Assembly: GCA_009760855.2 (NCBI GenBank)
Contig: WPIO01000014.1
Location: 2,106,001 to 2,170,000, forward strand
Length of the DNA: 64,000 bases
DNA from: Cristatella mucedo
Lineage: Eukaryota > Bryozoa > Phylactolaemata > Cristatellidae
Direction of reading: 5' to 3'
Part shown: positions 26,801-40,146 of the stretch, piece by piece
Numbering within the stretch: the stretch's first letter is position 1
Layout: each line of letters starts with the position of its first letter
Program-made: the position numbers and the translations under genes
The notes under the pieces: generated by a model
Databases searched by the model: none
The model's input: the letters and a program-made list of their open reading frames with translations, nothing else
What the model was told of the DNA's origin: nothing

Positions 26801-29800
26801 TACAGACTGACAGCTAGCTGGAATAACAGTCGTTCGACTTCATCCCACAAATTAGATTAAGGACCAGAGACTGACTCAGGCAGTCCATCACCGTCACAGG
26901 CTGCTGACCGAACTCAAATAAATTATTAATAAGGCAGTCTAACAACTGCTACCACAAATTAGGAGCCAGCCCTCTGCTATTGCTACACAATATTTAAATA
27001 CCCTCATACACTATTGCTGAAAACAGCCAAAATAAGGCAGTTCAACATCCACTTCCAGAAATTACGTACCCTACCTCTGCTTGACACCCGTAGCCCTGGA
27101 CAGTGGCCATAAATATAACGAATCCATACATCTGCAATTGTTCTGTTTTTGCTATCATTCAACAGCTTTTAAGCTTTCTAAGGGCTACAATTAGTGTGAT
27201 ATATACGAGTAAGAATACTCGTATAGCAAAGTAAAGGAACAGTTTATGAGTTGTCAGGTTATGCCTGAGTAGAGCAATTAGTAGGATCTTACGACATCCA
27301 GTCGTTCGCTAGTTTCTTGCACTAAATGCACTACTGATTTCTCGAATAATCACGATCCAGGTCTGGCCTACGATTGCACTTGCATAAAACAAGAAGTTTC
27401 AAACCTTTAACATTCTCGAACTAGTGCCAGACACAGTCGTTGACATAAATTTCTTTCTAGAAGAGGATACCTGACATTTGCTAAACTTCTCGCTTCACCG
27501 TGTTTTATTATGCTGCCAAAAAATATTCTTCGAAAATCACAACCGTTTGCACACCCACGTGAAACCACCAATTAAGTTATTTTGCATGTTTTTTGCACCT
27601 GTTAGGCTAACCAAGGTGGTTGCATGCACAATTTTGTACATGTGTTGCTTTCCGTTATTAATCTTATCTTGTGGTGGTATTTCTTTGCTTTGATTTTACA
27701 AAACTCAACAGCTTTTGAGATTTGTGTCAATTCCCACGTTGTGTGAATTTTTTGGGCAAGCACTATATTTGATGCTTACAGGTCTGTCTAAATTGAGGAA
27801 ACAAGATAATGCCTACCATGTCAGGTGGCAAACAGAGGGTTGACCACTTGTCGATTAAAGTGAGAATGAGGTTGCCTTGGCAAGCTTGCTCAGAGTTTCT
27901 TTCGAATATTCCGGAGGACTGAGGTAAACTTTCTGATTGACAAATACGATCGGCACTTTTTTGAACTGTCAACTTTTGACGGTACCACTAGATAAATAAT
28001 CTAGCAAACCAACTGCAATGGCTTAAGGGCGTACCCTAAGTATTTGTAACAGGGTTAGATGGCAACTAGCCAACACGGTGGCATTGGAAGTCCATTCACA
28101 CTGCCTGCATATGTATGGCTACCTAATTTGCAATCCCTTTGTATATAGAATTGCATCATCTATGTAGACGGTGTCTGTCTGTGTGTTATTTGGGCTGCTA
28201 GCATTAAAAAAAATTCCTTTATATGGTATGTGCTCTGGACTGATGAGATTGGAGCACGACCTTAACTGCAAAGGCACATGCAAAGAGGTTCTGTTAGCAC
28301 TCAACAAAGTTACGATAAGCATGTACAGTGCTGGCACAGCAGCTCTATGCACAAAGTGAACAAGATAAAACCTAAAATTTTGCAGATTTGTACAATCCCT
28401 AGGCCGACAAGTGTCACCAGAAAGTAGAATTGTAATAATCAATGATAATAATAATAATATGTAATTAGTGTAATAGCAGTAGCAAATAATAGAAAGTATA
28501 TTTGTAGTAATTAATGATAATAATAATAATATGTAATTAGTGTAATAGCAGTAGCAAATAATTCGTGCTGCTATCTGTGTTTGCTTAAAAGATGAGTAAA
28601 ATATGCCTAATGATCTTGCTTGATACTGGCTTATGGCTCCAAACACAGTTTCGATTTTCTAAAGATACATAATTGCAGCACCAGCACAACTCAAAAGTAA
28701 GATTACTGAATTTCCTCAAGTATCCCTCCTACAAAAAAATGTATGTCAACGGGTACATTTGGCATTACTTAAGGAACGACAATGACCTGCAGGTATTAAA
28801 AATTGGTGTTAAGATTATGTAAGGGAGAGAGAGTTTAGTGGATGCTGCTTGAAATACCAACCACTTCAAAAATTTGCTAGTTTAAAATAGTTCTAAATTC
28901 TTTCCTGAGCATAAAAGTGCTTGCTTAATTTCTCAATTTTAAATCTACCACTTGAACTGTTTCTTTTATCTTGCCATATCATGTATGGTATAGAGTTGTG
29001 CATGAACAAAATTACAAGTTCCAAACCTGTCATTGCAGAGAAAGTACCCAGCAAAGTCATAGGGATGCTGTTTTCGACAGAAGCACATTTGGCACAAATG
29101 GAATATTTTACTGCACATTGTTTAGATGGTGCTAGAACAAAATATCCTTTGCAAATGATGAATATGTCACAAGCCGGAAGCTAATTTAACAGCAACCCGA
29201 ACAGATTTACTTAACATGTATTTTAAGTCTGGAAATCAAACCAAAACAGCATCAAGCATCATTTGTCACAAATTTCGTTTTTATATACACATTCTACCAA
29301 CTCGACAACTTCTCTTTCCGGTCAGGAAGAGGCGTACAATACTGCATGATTTGATGGCTCATCTCGATTCTCAAGAGTGGACAAATTTTTCGTGACAGCA
29401 CTATAGATATATATAACGGCATAGCTTTTGACATTTGCGACTGTTTTGTCGAGGCATTCCTGGGTAGACTCTGCAGGTCCTACACAATACAGCTGGCTAG
29501 GAATAGAAAAACGTTATAAATATGCAGGTGTGCTTTCAATTTATATTTTAATAAATGATCATACTTATGACATCTGATTATAGTATATGAACTCAAAACC
29601 AGTGGTCGATATCCGTCGTGGTAGACTCCTCAGCCGGAAAAATACTTGAGACGTAGCGAATCACTCAGTGACAGAGCTTTATGTTTCAAAGTCAAAGCAA
29701 GTACACAGCTACATTTCACAAATTAAAAATTGCTAGTATAAAAGGTATATGGCTTTGCAGCATCATATGCATTCTTTAGGAATGAGCACATGGTCAAACA

Positions 29801-32800
29801 TAAAAATAAAAAGCTAAAAAGTGGCCGAGTTAGTCAACAGTATTAAGCTGAAGTACATTATGGCGTTGCCTACTTCTGCTAAGAAGAAATGTGGCTAGTA
29901 AGCAGCGACGACCTAGAAAAAACTTAGGGTTGCAACGGAAGCAATCCCCATGCACAGCTCCAACCCCAACTTACCAGCAAACACTTCATAGTTGAAGCAC
30001 TCAGCAGCTGGGTCAAGGTTCACTACATGGACAGTCCTCCGTGCAGATTCACAATGCCGGGCAATGGTACTGCAATATGTCGACTGCAACAAAACCAGTG
30101 CTTTATAGAAGATGCTTATAGTACTTATCACTCTATTCATTGTTGAAAATTTAGAGCATGTAGGCCGGCTAACATGTGACTTGGGGCAAAACAAATTCAC
30201 TCCCAGGATACCAATCTGGAGCCTTTGGCTTCCCAGAGCATGCCCTAATGAGCCTTTCTACTTTTCCTTCCACTAACACCAAGCTGTAGATCCCTTCCTG
30301 GTTTTATTAAGGTCGTTTGATACTTGGGATGTATTCTAAATCATGTGAGTGCAGCTAGCAGGCATGCAGGCAATGGAATAAATGTATGCCCATGTGCAAG
30401 CAATGAGTGCACGACTAAACATCCTCAGACGAACAAACTTCGAGAGCCATGTGATTAAAAAAAGCAGACTGAGTAAAGGTAAATCTAAAAATTGGAGGTT
30501 GAGCCATAAATAATAGCAAAAGTTGTCACCTTTCATAATATCACAACTAGAGCACACTAAAGCTAGCCCCAGGCCAAGTCCTGGTGTGATTCTATACGAG
30601 AGTAGCACTAACTAATGCCTAACAGCTTTTGATATCAGCTTAAATTTGAAATTAAAAATTATTACAACCATTTGGTACAAACATTAAAAACGTATCTACA
30701 GTACTTAATAAAGATGCAAGGCCAATTAAAAAATTCTCAAGTTGTGCCTATTGTCACATTACTCCCATGACATCTGCCTGTAATCTAGGTATACTATTCC
30801 CAAACAACTCGTCATTAAATGAGCACATTTGTTCGCCTGTCAAATCGACCAACTGCTAGCAAAGGAAAATTTCCAAAAATCACGGCCTGCTTAGATAAGA
30901 GGGCAAAAGTCAAACTAGTCAACACGTTTGGAATATGGCATCTAGATTATTGCAATTCCCATTACTCAGGACTCCGGCCTGTAGTGCTAATCAGCTGCAA
31001 CTGGTACAAAACTCAGCAGGTCGCCTGAACTGTCATCAACGAAGTAGCTGCCACATCACACCACTTCATACTCAGCTTCACTGGCTCCCTATCAAGCATA
31101 AAATCGATTTCAAGATCCTCGGCATGACTTACAGGTCACTTCACTCACTTGCACCAGCCAAACCAGTCCGACCCCCTTGTTCATCCACTGTGCTCTCGCA
31201 CAACCTGCTCGTCAACATCTGGTCATCTTGTAGTCCATTGCACTAAATTGAAATACCTATTGTTGATCAAGCCTACAGCTCGTTTGCAACGAGAGCCTGA
31301 AATTCTCTTTCAGGCAGTCTACCTGCAACGACCTTGCATGCTATAAGTCTCAGCTCAAAATGCATCTGTTTCGGTCGGCTTTTCCTTCGTCCCACGTCGA
31401 ACTATTCTTTTTTGGTCGGGTGTGCTTTGCTTGTGTACCTGTGCATGATTCATTGCATGTTATTTACTATCCAGGAGTCTTACTTGGTAAGCATGAGTGT
31501 CTTCATGTTTGCTTTAGCGTGGTGACCTAAGTATGATACTTTTTGCTTGTGCATGCTTGATAATCATGCATGCCACTTTCTCTCAGGTATTGATTCTCTT
31601 GCAGTGATTTGTAAAGCACCTGGATAGAGATTAAGTTGTCGTAGCATAATAAACACTGCATTGTTATTAAAAATGCAAGTAGTAGCAAACACTCGTAGCC
31701 ATACACACGAACACTACTACATGCTAGCACAAGCACTACTTGACAGCACTTCGAACTTGCTTGAAAGAAAGAGATACATAAAAGAGTACATCTCAATTAG
31801 TGCTTCACTTTCCACAAGGAGAAAAGATACGACAGGCTAATCAATGCTGAGCCATCTGAAAATTTCTCTGCTCTATGCGATTCATAAAAATCGTTTTCAC
31901 ACCACCGAAATGGCCTCGAAGACATCCAAAAGCCAGACACGTATCTAGATTTTAAATGGGCTATCAAAGTTGAATGCCAACAAGAGCAGCACGTGAATTT
32001 TTAGAATATGAAAAGAAAAAGTTACGGCGATATCACACCAGTTAATGCAAATCTTCAACGCAGTGAAGCATAAAGTTCATTGCAGAATCAACTTTTGTGG
32101 TGAGCCAGATATAATTCTAGGGAGGTCACATAGCCAAAAAATCTGCAATGCAACGCACCATTCAATTGCAATATGTCCTTGAACTACTCATTAATTTGAA
32201 TTTAGAGGCACTCACTCGGCTCCTTGGTCAGAGGCATAGGAAGCTTCTGCCTAAGCACGCACGTACGGCATACGATTTATTCTTATTTACTTATATCGCC
32301 TGGGTACTGCCCACAGTGAGAACCGGCTCTGAAGGCCTCTGTAAAGTTGGTCAATGCCATCATTTGCAGACAGAATAAACATACGTGCAACCACGACAGA
32401 AATGTTTTACGCTTGTCCTCCCTTTCACAAAGAACCAAAAGCTGCCATTCAAATTCTTGACACACCAAATGAGACAAGCGCAACTGCGAACTTAATTCAA
32501 TACGATCTTACGGATATAGCATATCCTTATGTAACTATGCATGTTCCAAAGTGACCTCTCGTTAGAGAGGACCACATCAGCTCCACAGTCAAATCTGCCT
32601 ACTTTCAGCTACACAACATTGCTAAAATTCGGGCTTGTTTAGATAAGGATACCACATTCAAGTTGGTCCATGCATTCGTGACATCCCGTCTCGACTTCTG
32701 CAACTCACTGCTTACTGGCCTACCGGCATGTGCGATCAAGCGATTGCAGCTGGTGCAAAACTCTGCAGCTAGGCTTGTCTGTCGTGAGCGTCGCAGTTGC

Positions 32801-33563
32801 CACATTACTCCACTTCTCGCCAACCTGCACTGGCTACCAGTCAAGCAACGGATTGACTTCAAGGTTTTGTCGCTCACCTTTAGGTCCCTTCATTCTTTGG
32901 CTCCAGCTTTCTCTCAGATCTACTCCCCCACCAGGCCAAGCATCGTACCACCCGCTTTTCGGAATCCAACAGTCTACCAATACCTCGTAAAAACCTCAAA
33001 TCCTTTGGAGACCATGCATTTATTTCGTATGCTCCCAAAGCCTGGAACTCCCTCCCGACCTGCGTCAGAACAGCCCCTGACTTGACCACATTAAAAAAGA
33101 ACTTAAAAACACACCTATTTAGGACAGCATTTAGTGGGTCCCTGTGATTCGTCCTTCATGTGCTTATGCGTGCTGACACTGTTCATGCTGCAACTAACCA
33201 CATTTACATGCTGACCCTGTGCATGTCACCACTAACCATGTTATACATGTTGTTTGTTTATCAAGCATGATATTACTCACAATCCAATTGCATTTCCCTT
33301 GCAGCAAATGTAAAGCGCCTAGAAAGAGATTGAGTTCTCCAAGGGCGCTTTATCAAGTGCATTATTATTATTATTGTTACTACTATGCATTAAATAAGCT
33401 CTACTCACCTAAAAGAGGCAGCTCGCGCACGGCGACTAACGAGCAGCTCCTGCTTCGCCAGCGACAAAGCACCTCCACAAAAACTTATTGCGCCAGATGC
33501 CATCAGAAAGCTTACCTTGCCGCTTCCAGCAGGTCCCATAACTAGTTGCGCATACCTGGGCAT
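11676..33563 (-). CDS. GPN3: GPN-loop GTPase 3 (GPN3), 8 exons, last one tentative
   Basis: Spliced minus-strand gene. Exons: 33563-33516, 30083-29975, 25327-25240, 23637-23558, 22113-21873, 18277-18178, 12773-12639 and a candidate last exon 11708-11676. The first seven total 801 bp (267 codons) with consistent GT-AG sites and phases. Seen: [16 protein letters not shown] start, P-loop completed by S17-T18, the G72-P73-N74 loop motif that names the family, DCPGQ (106-110) and TKLD (174-177). The human protein is about 284 residues and close in sequence throughout. Known for the family: GPN1 and GPN3 assist assembly and nuclear import of RNA polymerase II. Introns split the P-loop between K16 and S17 and split DCPG-Q. 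The last exon would add [10 protein letters not shown] and a stop, giving 277 residues; it rests on phase, an acceptor AG, acidity and an adjacent AATAAA. Introns hold many transposon copies. Identity is very secure, the last exon is not. Confidence 0.93.
12337..12472 (-). mobile_element. tRNA-derived SINE (S1), in GPN3 intron 7
   Basis: Diverged copy with the full order: tRNA-like head ending near 12472, GTCGTGGTCTCGTGCCCCG B-box region, and the GATGCACCTAAATAGAGATT tail, followed by AAATTAGTTATA. It lies between GPN3 exon 7 and the candidate exon 8. Confidence 0.8.
13043..13140 (+). mobile_element. SINE (S1) ending in a CA microsatellite
   Basis: Plus-oriented copy with a clear A-box region (GGTTTGGCCGAGAGGTTAAG) like tRNA-Ser/Leu, a GACCGAGGTCGTAGGCT segment, and the tail GTGAAGCACCTAGATAGAG. 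The hairpin tail is cut short and replaced by CACG/CA repeats that run into the microsatellite at 13141-13204. Confidence 0.8.
13141..13204. repeat. CA microsatellite
   Basis: Imperfect then perfect CA repeat directly after the S1 SINE copy. Confidence 0.95.
13560..14575 (+). pseudogene. Tc1-like transposase, fairly complete but disrupted
   Basis: Transposase of the Tc1 (DD34E-type) group in pieces. Recognisable order: a helix-turn-helix-like N-terminal part, then [15 protein letters not shown] (first catalytic D) near 14016-14050, [18 protein letters not shown] near 14120-14170, [19 protein letters not shown] (second D) near 14270-14320, and [14 protein letters not shown] (E) near 14375-14415 in another frame. 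An in-frame TGA follows DSSGV and a frameshift separates the last block. It lies in GPN3 intron 6 in antisense orientation. Terminal inverted repeats were not resolved, so the limits are approximate. Confidence 0.88.
14746..14838. repeat. GT microsatellite
   Basis: Perfect GT repeat to about 14812, then GC/GT and CA interruption. Histidine- or cysteine/valine-repeat frames over it are artefacts. Confidence 0.98.
16200..16390 (+). repeat. Dispersed repeat R2, left copy
   Basis: Matches 16770-16920 in order: a CACAAATACG-like block, TTAATTTTGATTAATTTGTT, and then an AAGTTTGG..GAATGGA block. The two copies flank an S1 SINE, in direct orientation. Confidence 0.55.
16519..16668 (-). mobile_element. 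tRNA-derived SINE (S1), in GPN3 intron 6
   Basis: Full minus-oriented copy: TGGTTCAGTGGTTAAGGTGC head, GTCGTGGGCTCGAGTCCCG B-box region, tail with AGAGATTAAGTTCTCTTGGG and a terminal AT/AATAAT-rich end at 16519-16540. Confidence 0.88.
16770..16920 (+). repeat. Dispersed repeat R2, right copy
   Basis: Second copy of the repeat at 16200-16390, separated from it by the S1 SINE. Confidence 0.55.
18000..18115 (-). mobile_element. Second tRNA-like SINE (family S2), tentative
   Basis: Minus strand reads a tRNA-like head (TTAAGGTGCTCGCTCTTCAA) followed by CCTACTGTAAGTGGTGGTGG, similar to blocks at 24682-24790 and 49195-49345. Divergence is high, so the family assignment is uncertain. Confidence 0.4.
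19330..20850 (-). pseudogene. Tc1-like element (second family) with broken transposase, in GPN3 intron 5
   Basis: Minus-strand transposase in several frames. In order: an N-terminal part with [20 protein letters not shown] near 20610-20540, [11 protein letters not shown] near 20455-20420, [20 protein letters not shown] (first catalytic D in GDES) near 20215-20155, and [12 protein letters not shown] near 20025-19985. Stops and frameshifts break it. A 17-bp tandem duplication (GGTAAGTAGGCTTCGTT twice, near 20065-20100) disrupts the segment after the first catalytic block. A truncated relative lies at 26490-26960. Confidence 0.85.
20905..21045 (-). mobile_element. tRNA-derived SINE (S1), well preserved
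   Basis: Minus-oriented copy with head CCAGGTTGGTCCAGCGGTTA, GTCGTGGGCTCGAGCC, and hairpin tail AAGCGCCTGAATAGAGATTT..TTCTCTTGGGGTGCTATAC ending in ATTT-rich DNA. It lies in GPN3 intron 5 next to the Tc1-like element. Confidence 0.9.
22170..23140. mobile_element. Large foldback (long inverted repeat) element in GPN3 intron 4
   Basis: The left arm (about 22170-22620) is the approximate reverse complement of the right arm (about 22700-23140). Matching anchors are GAGTACTTTTCAA/AAAGGTACTC, AACCAGAAGCAACATACCTA and its partner TAGGTATTTTGCTTTCTG, CATAACTTTATCAATACTTC and GAAATAAATTC/GAAATAAAATAC. The central spacer is about 80 bp. No transposase is present. The 123-codon plus-strand frame inside (22543-22914) is a by-product. 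The element ends about 55 bp from the acceptor of GPN3 exon 5. A shorter relative lies at 2455-2870. Confidence 0.85.
24682..24790 (-). mobile_element. tRNA-like SINE (family S2), tentative
   Basis: Minus strand shows CATGGGTTCGAGTCCTCCAG (B-box-like) and then CCACTACTGGAAGCAGTGG, similar to the copy at 18000-18115. It lies in GPN3 intron 3... to exon 3 side; coding content is absent. Confidence 0.4.
26490..26960 (-). mobile_element. Truncated relative of the Tc1-like element at 19330-20850
   Basis: Shares a run of anchors in the same order with 19350-19740: CCTACTCAC, AATATCGAG, TGACATGTCGAACTCGCCCA, AGAAGCTGATC, GACTTCATCCCAC, GGGGACTGACT-like, CCGTCACAGG. It represents only the 3' part of the minus-strand element and has no usable coding frame. 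Confidence 0.75.
28419..28562. repeat. 72-bp tandem duplication with an internal ATA/ATG-rich array
   Basis: Units 28419-28490 and 28491-28562 are nearly identical: each begins AGAAAGTA, contains AATGATAATAATAATAATAT and ends AGCAGTAGCAAATAAT. Two copies only, so a recent local duplication inside GPN3 intron 2. Confidence 0.95.
30800..31672 (+). pseudogene. LINE (CR1/L2-like, family L1a) reverse transcriptase 3' fragment, in GPN3 intron 1
   Basis: Degenerate plus-strand copy of the C-terminal end of a non-LTR retrotransposon ORF2. Blocks: [70 protein letters not shown]. The tail (AAGCACCTGGATAGAGATTA near 31616-31635) matches the family tail in degenerate form. Antisense to GPN3. Confidence 0.9.
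32560..33375 (+). pseudogene. LINE (CR1/L2-like, family L1a) 3' fragment, best-preserved copy
   Basis: A 140-codon frame (32663-33085) holds the C-terminal part of the reverse transcriptase [79 protein letters not shown]. It is 5'-truncated, as is usual for LINE insertions. The 3' UTR ends in a hairpin (AAGCGCC 33313-33319 pairing with GGCGCTT 33344-33350, inner GAGA/TCTC stem) and an ATT repeat at 33361-33375. It sits in GPN3 intron 1, antisense, about 140 bp from exon 1. Confidence 0.93.
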
Positions 33564-33720
33564 AGTGGACACCGTGAAACTCACAACGCTCAAGGAGTCA
33601 CGCTACCGCTCACAAGTAAATACTATTAAATGGAACAGCTGTTTCGCCGTAGCTCCCTTGCACTTCCTGCTACCGGTTGGGAATGACCTTGTGATTCGGT
33701 GACCCCCCACTTTTGCCGTG
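33564..33720 (-). promoter_or_regulatory. Probable 5' UTR and proximal promoter of GPN3
   Basis: This short stretch directly upstream of the GPN3 ATG lies between the gene and a LINE tail that begins near 33876. It carries no repeat that I recognise, so the proximal promoter must be compact or overlap transposon DNA. No core promoter element was identified; the call rests on position only. Confidence 0.4.
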
Positions 33721-33875
33721 CTGTACATAACCATCAATATCAGTGACTAACAATTCATCGATAGAGACATATCATCTCAGTCAAACGTTTGAATCTTTCT
33801 GGATTTATAAGAAAGTAGAAGAATTATTTATCCCAGAAATTTAGCATAGTTAAAAGTAGTTGCTACCACTAACCG

Positions 33876-34100
33876 TACGTTCGTGCTAACACTGTGCATG
33901 CTGCCACTAACCACATTTGCATGCTGACCCTGTGCATGTCACCCCTAACCATATATTTCATTTTTTTTCAAGCATGATTTTACTTACCATTCATTTGCAT
34001 GTCCCTTTGCAGCTAATGTAAAGCGCCTAGAAAGAGATTAAGTTCTCTGAGGGCGCTTTTTCAAGTGCATTATTATAATTGTTATTATTATTATTATTCT
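33876..34100 (+). mobile_element. LINE L1a, 3' tail only
   Basis: Contains the family 3' UTR (CACTAACCACATTTGCATGC, GTGCATGTCACC), the hairpin tail TAAAGCGCCTAGAAAGAGAT..GAGGGCGCTTTTTC and an ATT/ATA-rich end at 34066-34100. No coding part remains. Confidence 0.9.
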
Positions 34101-34180
34101 TTGCAACAAATGTAAAGTGCCTAGAAAGTGATTGAGGTCTATGAAAGCGCCATGCCAAACGTATTATTATTAGTAGCAGT
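34101..34180 (+). mobile_element. LINE L1a, second adjacent tail fragment
   Basis: Immediately after the previous tail, a more diverged tail unit follows (GTAAAGTGCCTAGAAAGTGA, GAAAGCGCCATGCC) ending in ATTATTATTAG. This is either a tandem insertion into the ATT array or a tail duplication. Confidence 0.8.
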
Positions 34181-34249
34181 AGTATAGCTGATATAATCCA
34201 CACGTACGGAGCGCCTGAAGAACCTCGGCTGAACTCCGTTTGCACAATA

Positions 34250-34330
34250 AAGAATTTCCTACAGCGGCAATCCAACCCACGCCCCGGGGTATTGAAATTC
34301 CATTACCTTACCGCTGAGCTACGACCCGGG
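34250..34330 (-). mobile_element. tRNA-like sequence, probably a SINE head
   Basis: The minus strand reads CGGGTCGTAGCTCAGCGGTA and, farther on, GGCGTGGGTTGGATTGCC, which look like A-box and B-box regions. I could not fold a full cloverleaf with a good anticodon arm, so a functional tRNA is unlikely. Confidence 0.4.
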
Positions 34331-37070
<2,740 letters not shown>

Positions 37071-37079
37071 CAAGTCACT

Positions 37080-37385
37080 GCGGCCCGTTACAGGCTGGTG
37101 GAAGAACATTATTAATCTCATCATTAATGCGAGGCTTCATGGGTCACACTACGCAACATCCTTTCCAGCCATTCTGAGCAGCTGTTAACATGCTTCTCAC
37201 AACCTCAATTGCTCTCCTGACTCAGCTATGCTTCTCATTTTCTCTTTGTCTGTTGGCTACCGAATACGTTCCGAAAGCCGCTTAGGCTTTGTGTGCGCTA
37301 TACAAAGCTCTCCTGAGTAACACCCACGTGGTCTTTATTGCTTTGTGGAATTACAGACGGCGACATACGCATACACACACGAGAA
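37080..37385 (+). mobile_element. LINE family L1b, 3' tail copy
   Basis: Shares the 3' region with the minus-strand copies at 60515-61262 and 47945-48175: CATCCTTTCCAGCCAT, GACTCAGCTATGCTTCTCAT, TTTGTGGAATTACAGACGG, then an ACATACGCATACAC-type end. No usable coding part. Confidence 0.7.
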
Positions 37386-40146
37386 CCTAATGACATCCAT
37401 TTCGAGCCAAGTGAGAGTACCGTGGGATTCTTCAAGTTCACACTTGTGAGCATCTGATAGGTCAATTAGTCAACTGTTATTTTACAGCACATACCGATAC
37501 TATCGGTTGGTGACAACAAAATTGCAAAGAAGAGTCTACGAGCGAGTCCAGTCGCATTACTCTTATGGGCCAACTCTTGATCGGAAGATTTTTGTGTGGA
37601 CTAATCTTGATGATTAGTAGTTGCAACCAAAACTTATGGCACACGACCCATTCCCGCCTTTCCTGCTAAAGAAGCTTAGAAAAGACTGATTTCCTTAATT
37701 AAATGCGACTTATCGGATACGGAAGTATCTCGCTTATGTAAGCTACACTATTGAGCTTAACATAAAAAGCATTATTTAGATGCAGTTCAAAATATTCCAA
37801 ATGAAATGTTGAAAAAATTCAGTTGATCACGATATGATATCACCCATGATGTGGGCACCCGAAGAAGTGGTTTCGCAGCTCATTAAAGAAATATTGCATA
37901 CTTGATAAAACCATAGTACAGACTATGATGAACCATGAGCAGTATGGCCGACCGGATGTGAAGATATTTCGGCACCTGCTACAGATAGTTATCGTTGGCA
38001 TAAAAGTGAACTATCTTAATACAATCGCCAGCAGAAGACTAAATGGCATTCGTTTTTTAAATAGGGGCCAGAAAATAAATTAGTAACGCCGCGAAACCTA
38101 AGATGTTCGGCTGGAATACTTAGCTCTGCTCTCCTAATTGGAGTTGTCATAGTCTTCGTCCCTAATTGGAGTCACCATAGTGCTAATATTGCTTAAAGCT
38201 CAAAAGTTTCATTCTGGAACCGCCTTAATAGATATTCATTGAGTCCGATCCAAGTCCAAGATAATGATCCATGGCTGGCTAAAGATATGTCTCCCTAGAC
38301 AAAAAATAGTCATTGGCACTCTCCAGACTAGAAAAGTGTCGCTTGGTGTAAGCAAGGCAGCCAAAAAACCACTGAGCCTCTAGCTGCTTGCTCTTTTCGC
38401 AGAGTAGTGTACCAAAGTAGCCTGGGACGGCTGCAATGTGATACTGGTGGTCACCCGGCTACGACAATCCCGCCCTTTGACTTGAAGCCAGATTAGCGAC
38501 CACGCGGATCCATCTGAACAGATTGTGGATATGTGGATCCGGCACAGATTTCTCCCTTGGCACAGTACTCTCTTCCCGAAGGATAGACTGGCGTTCCTGA
38601 ACAATGCCGGCAGTTACAAAAGAGAGTGCCTCGTGTGTGTGAGTCTCGGTTACACCTCTACTCGTACCTCTGGTGACGCGATTAGTACTCCGGAATAGCA
38701 GCAGTCGTCTTGAAGATAGCTTCGGTTCGAGGGCGTCCCTACCGCATCTGGTTAAGCTTGTATTATTGCTATTCCAAGTTCCCCTGCGACCCAGATGCAC
38801 CTCGTCTATTGGGCGTGACCTCGCTGCAACGTAGTTAGGCCCCAGCCGGACTCACACCACTAAGCCCTGATGCACACTAGCCTGGCCGTCTCTGCTGACT
38901 ACGAGGGATTTAATGTTAAACGGCCAGGCGGATCGTCTGACCCTATCAGCGCTGCAGCGACCTGCTCCCGGCTTGTGAGTTGGTCTGTGTACACGCTATC
39001 CTGTATCTCTCTCTTCACTCCTCACGCTCTGGAGAAGCGGTTCTAGGACGATTCACATACGATCATCCACCCACAATTCATCCACTTACAATTAATACAC
39101 TTCATGACTATTTATGCTGACAAGAAACCCTAAATCCAAATTAAAGGATTTGTTTCAACATTTTTCCAGTGTAGTCTTTCAGTGATGTTGTGTGTGCCTG
39201 CTAATCGTGTATTTGTCGCGAACGCCTCACCTGCGGCCAATGGTTAAGCCATTGACACAGCACAGTGTCCGGCCACTAATGTACGGTATATTTCCCGACA
39301 CAGCTGCTGCGATTCATCAAGCTCTCATATATGTAGGCGTGAGAGCAATAAAGATTGAGTCTTGAGACAAATATATGCAAACACTACTCTTGTATGAGGA
39401 AAATAAAGGCCGGCTTTGCAATGGGTAGGAGGGTGTGATGATATGATAAATTAAGTTTGACAATCGTGGCAGCAAGAAAAAATTGTCTGAGCAGAGGCCG
39501 CTGTCGGAAGTTGCTGGAGATTGTTGAGCGACAGTGAACGCGACACACAAGATACAACACACAAGATAACAGCAGCTCAAAAAGTGCAAGCGAACAGCCC
39601 AACCATTAATCTCATCGCTCCTACTTTAGCTCCTTCATCAACGGCCGACTAGGAGATGTATTGATGCTCCGTGCCACTTAAAAGCTTCACCAGTCAAATT
39701 GCCGTGCGTTTGCCACCGTTTGAAAAGGATACACGACTCTAGCCGAAAATAGATGGCCATAGCTGTCGATGGTCGTGATTTATATGTACTTGCACGTTTT
39801 GCTGCACTTTCAAGGGCACACAGAGTAAAAAAAACACAAAACTTTGAAGCCAAAGATCTCGTTCGCTGAATTATTGCTAACAACCCACAGGTGGTAAACA
39901 CGATTGCAACGTAACTAAAAAGCAAACCACATGTGACTGGAACATTAAGCATTCTTTATAATATTATGTGCGGTAGCTCCTTTAACAATGATAAGGGGAA
40001 AAATGCATCTAGGAAGTGTGCCTTTACGAAAGGTTTCTTCTAAATACGCATCCCCGAGCGAAACGCAGATTGAAATGCTGACTAGTTTCTAAGGGCAAGG
40101 TCGAGCCGAGCCTAATCACTGGTTCTGCCGGACAACAGCATGCTCA
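37386..40146. other. Unrecognised intergenic DNA downstream of AKAP10
   Basis: No conserved exon or repeat family was recognised. The 113-codon minus frame at 38800-38459 has no family resemblance that I can name. Part of this stretch is probably the AKAP10 3' UTR. Confidence 0.4.

Noticed and set aside
28119-28646. 175-codon minus-strand frame
   Set aside because: It crosses a 72-bp tandem duplication and AT-rich intron DNA; the repeated peptide segments reflect the duplication.
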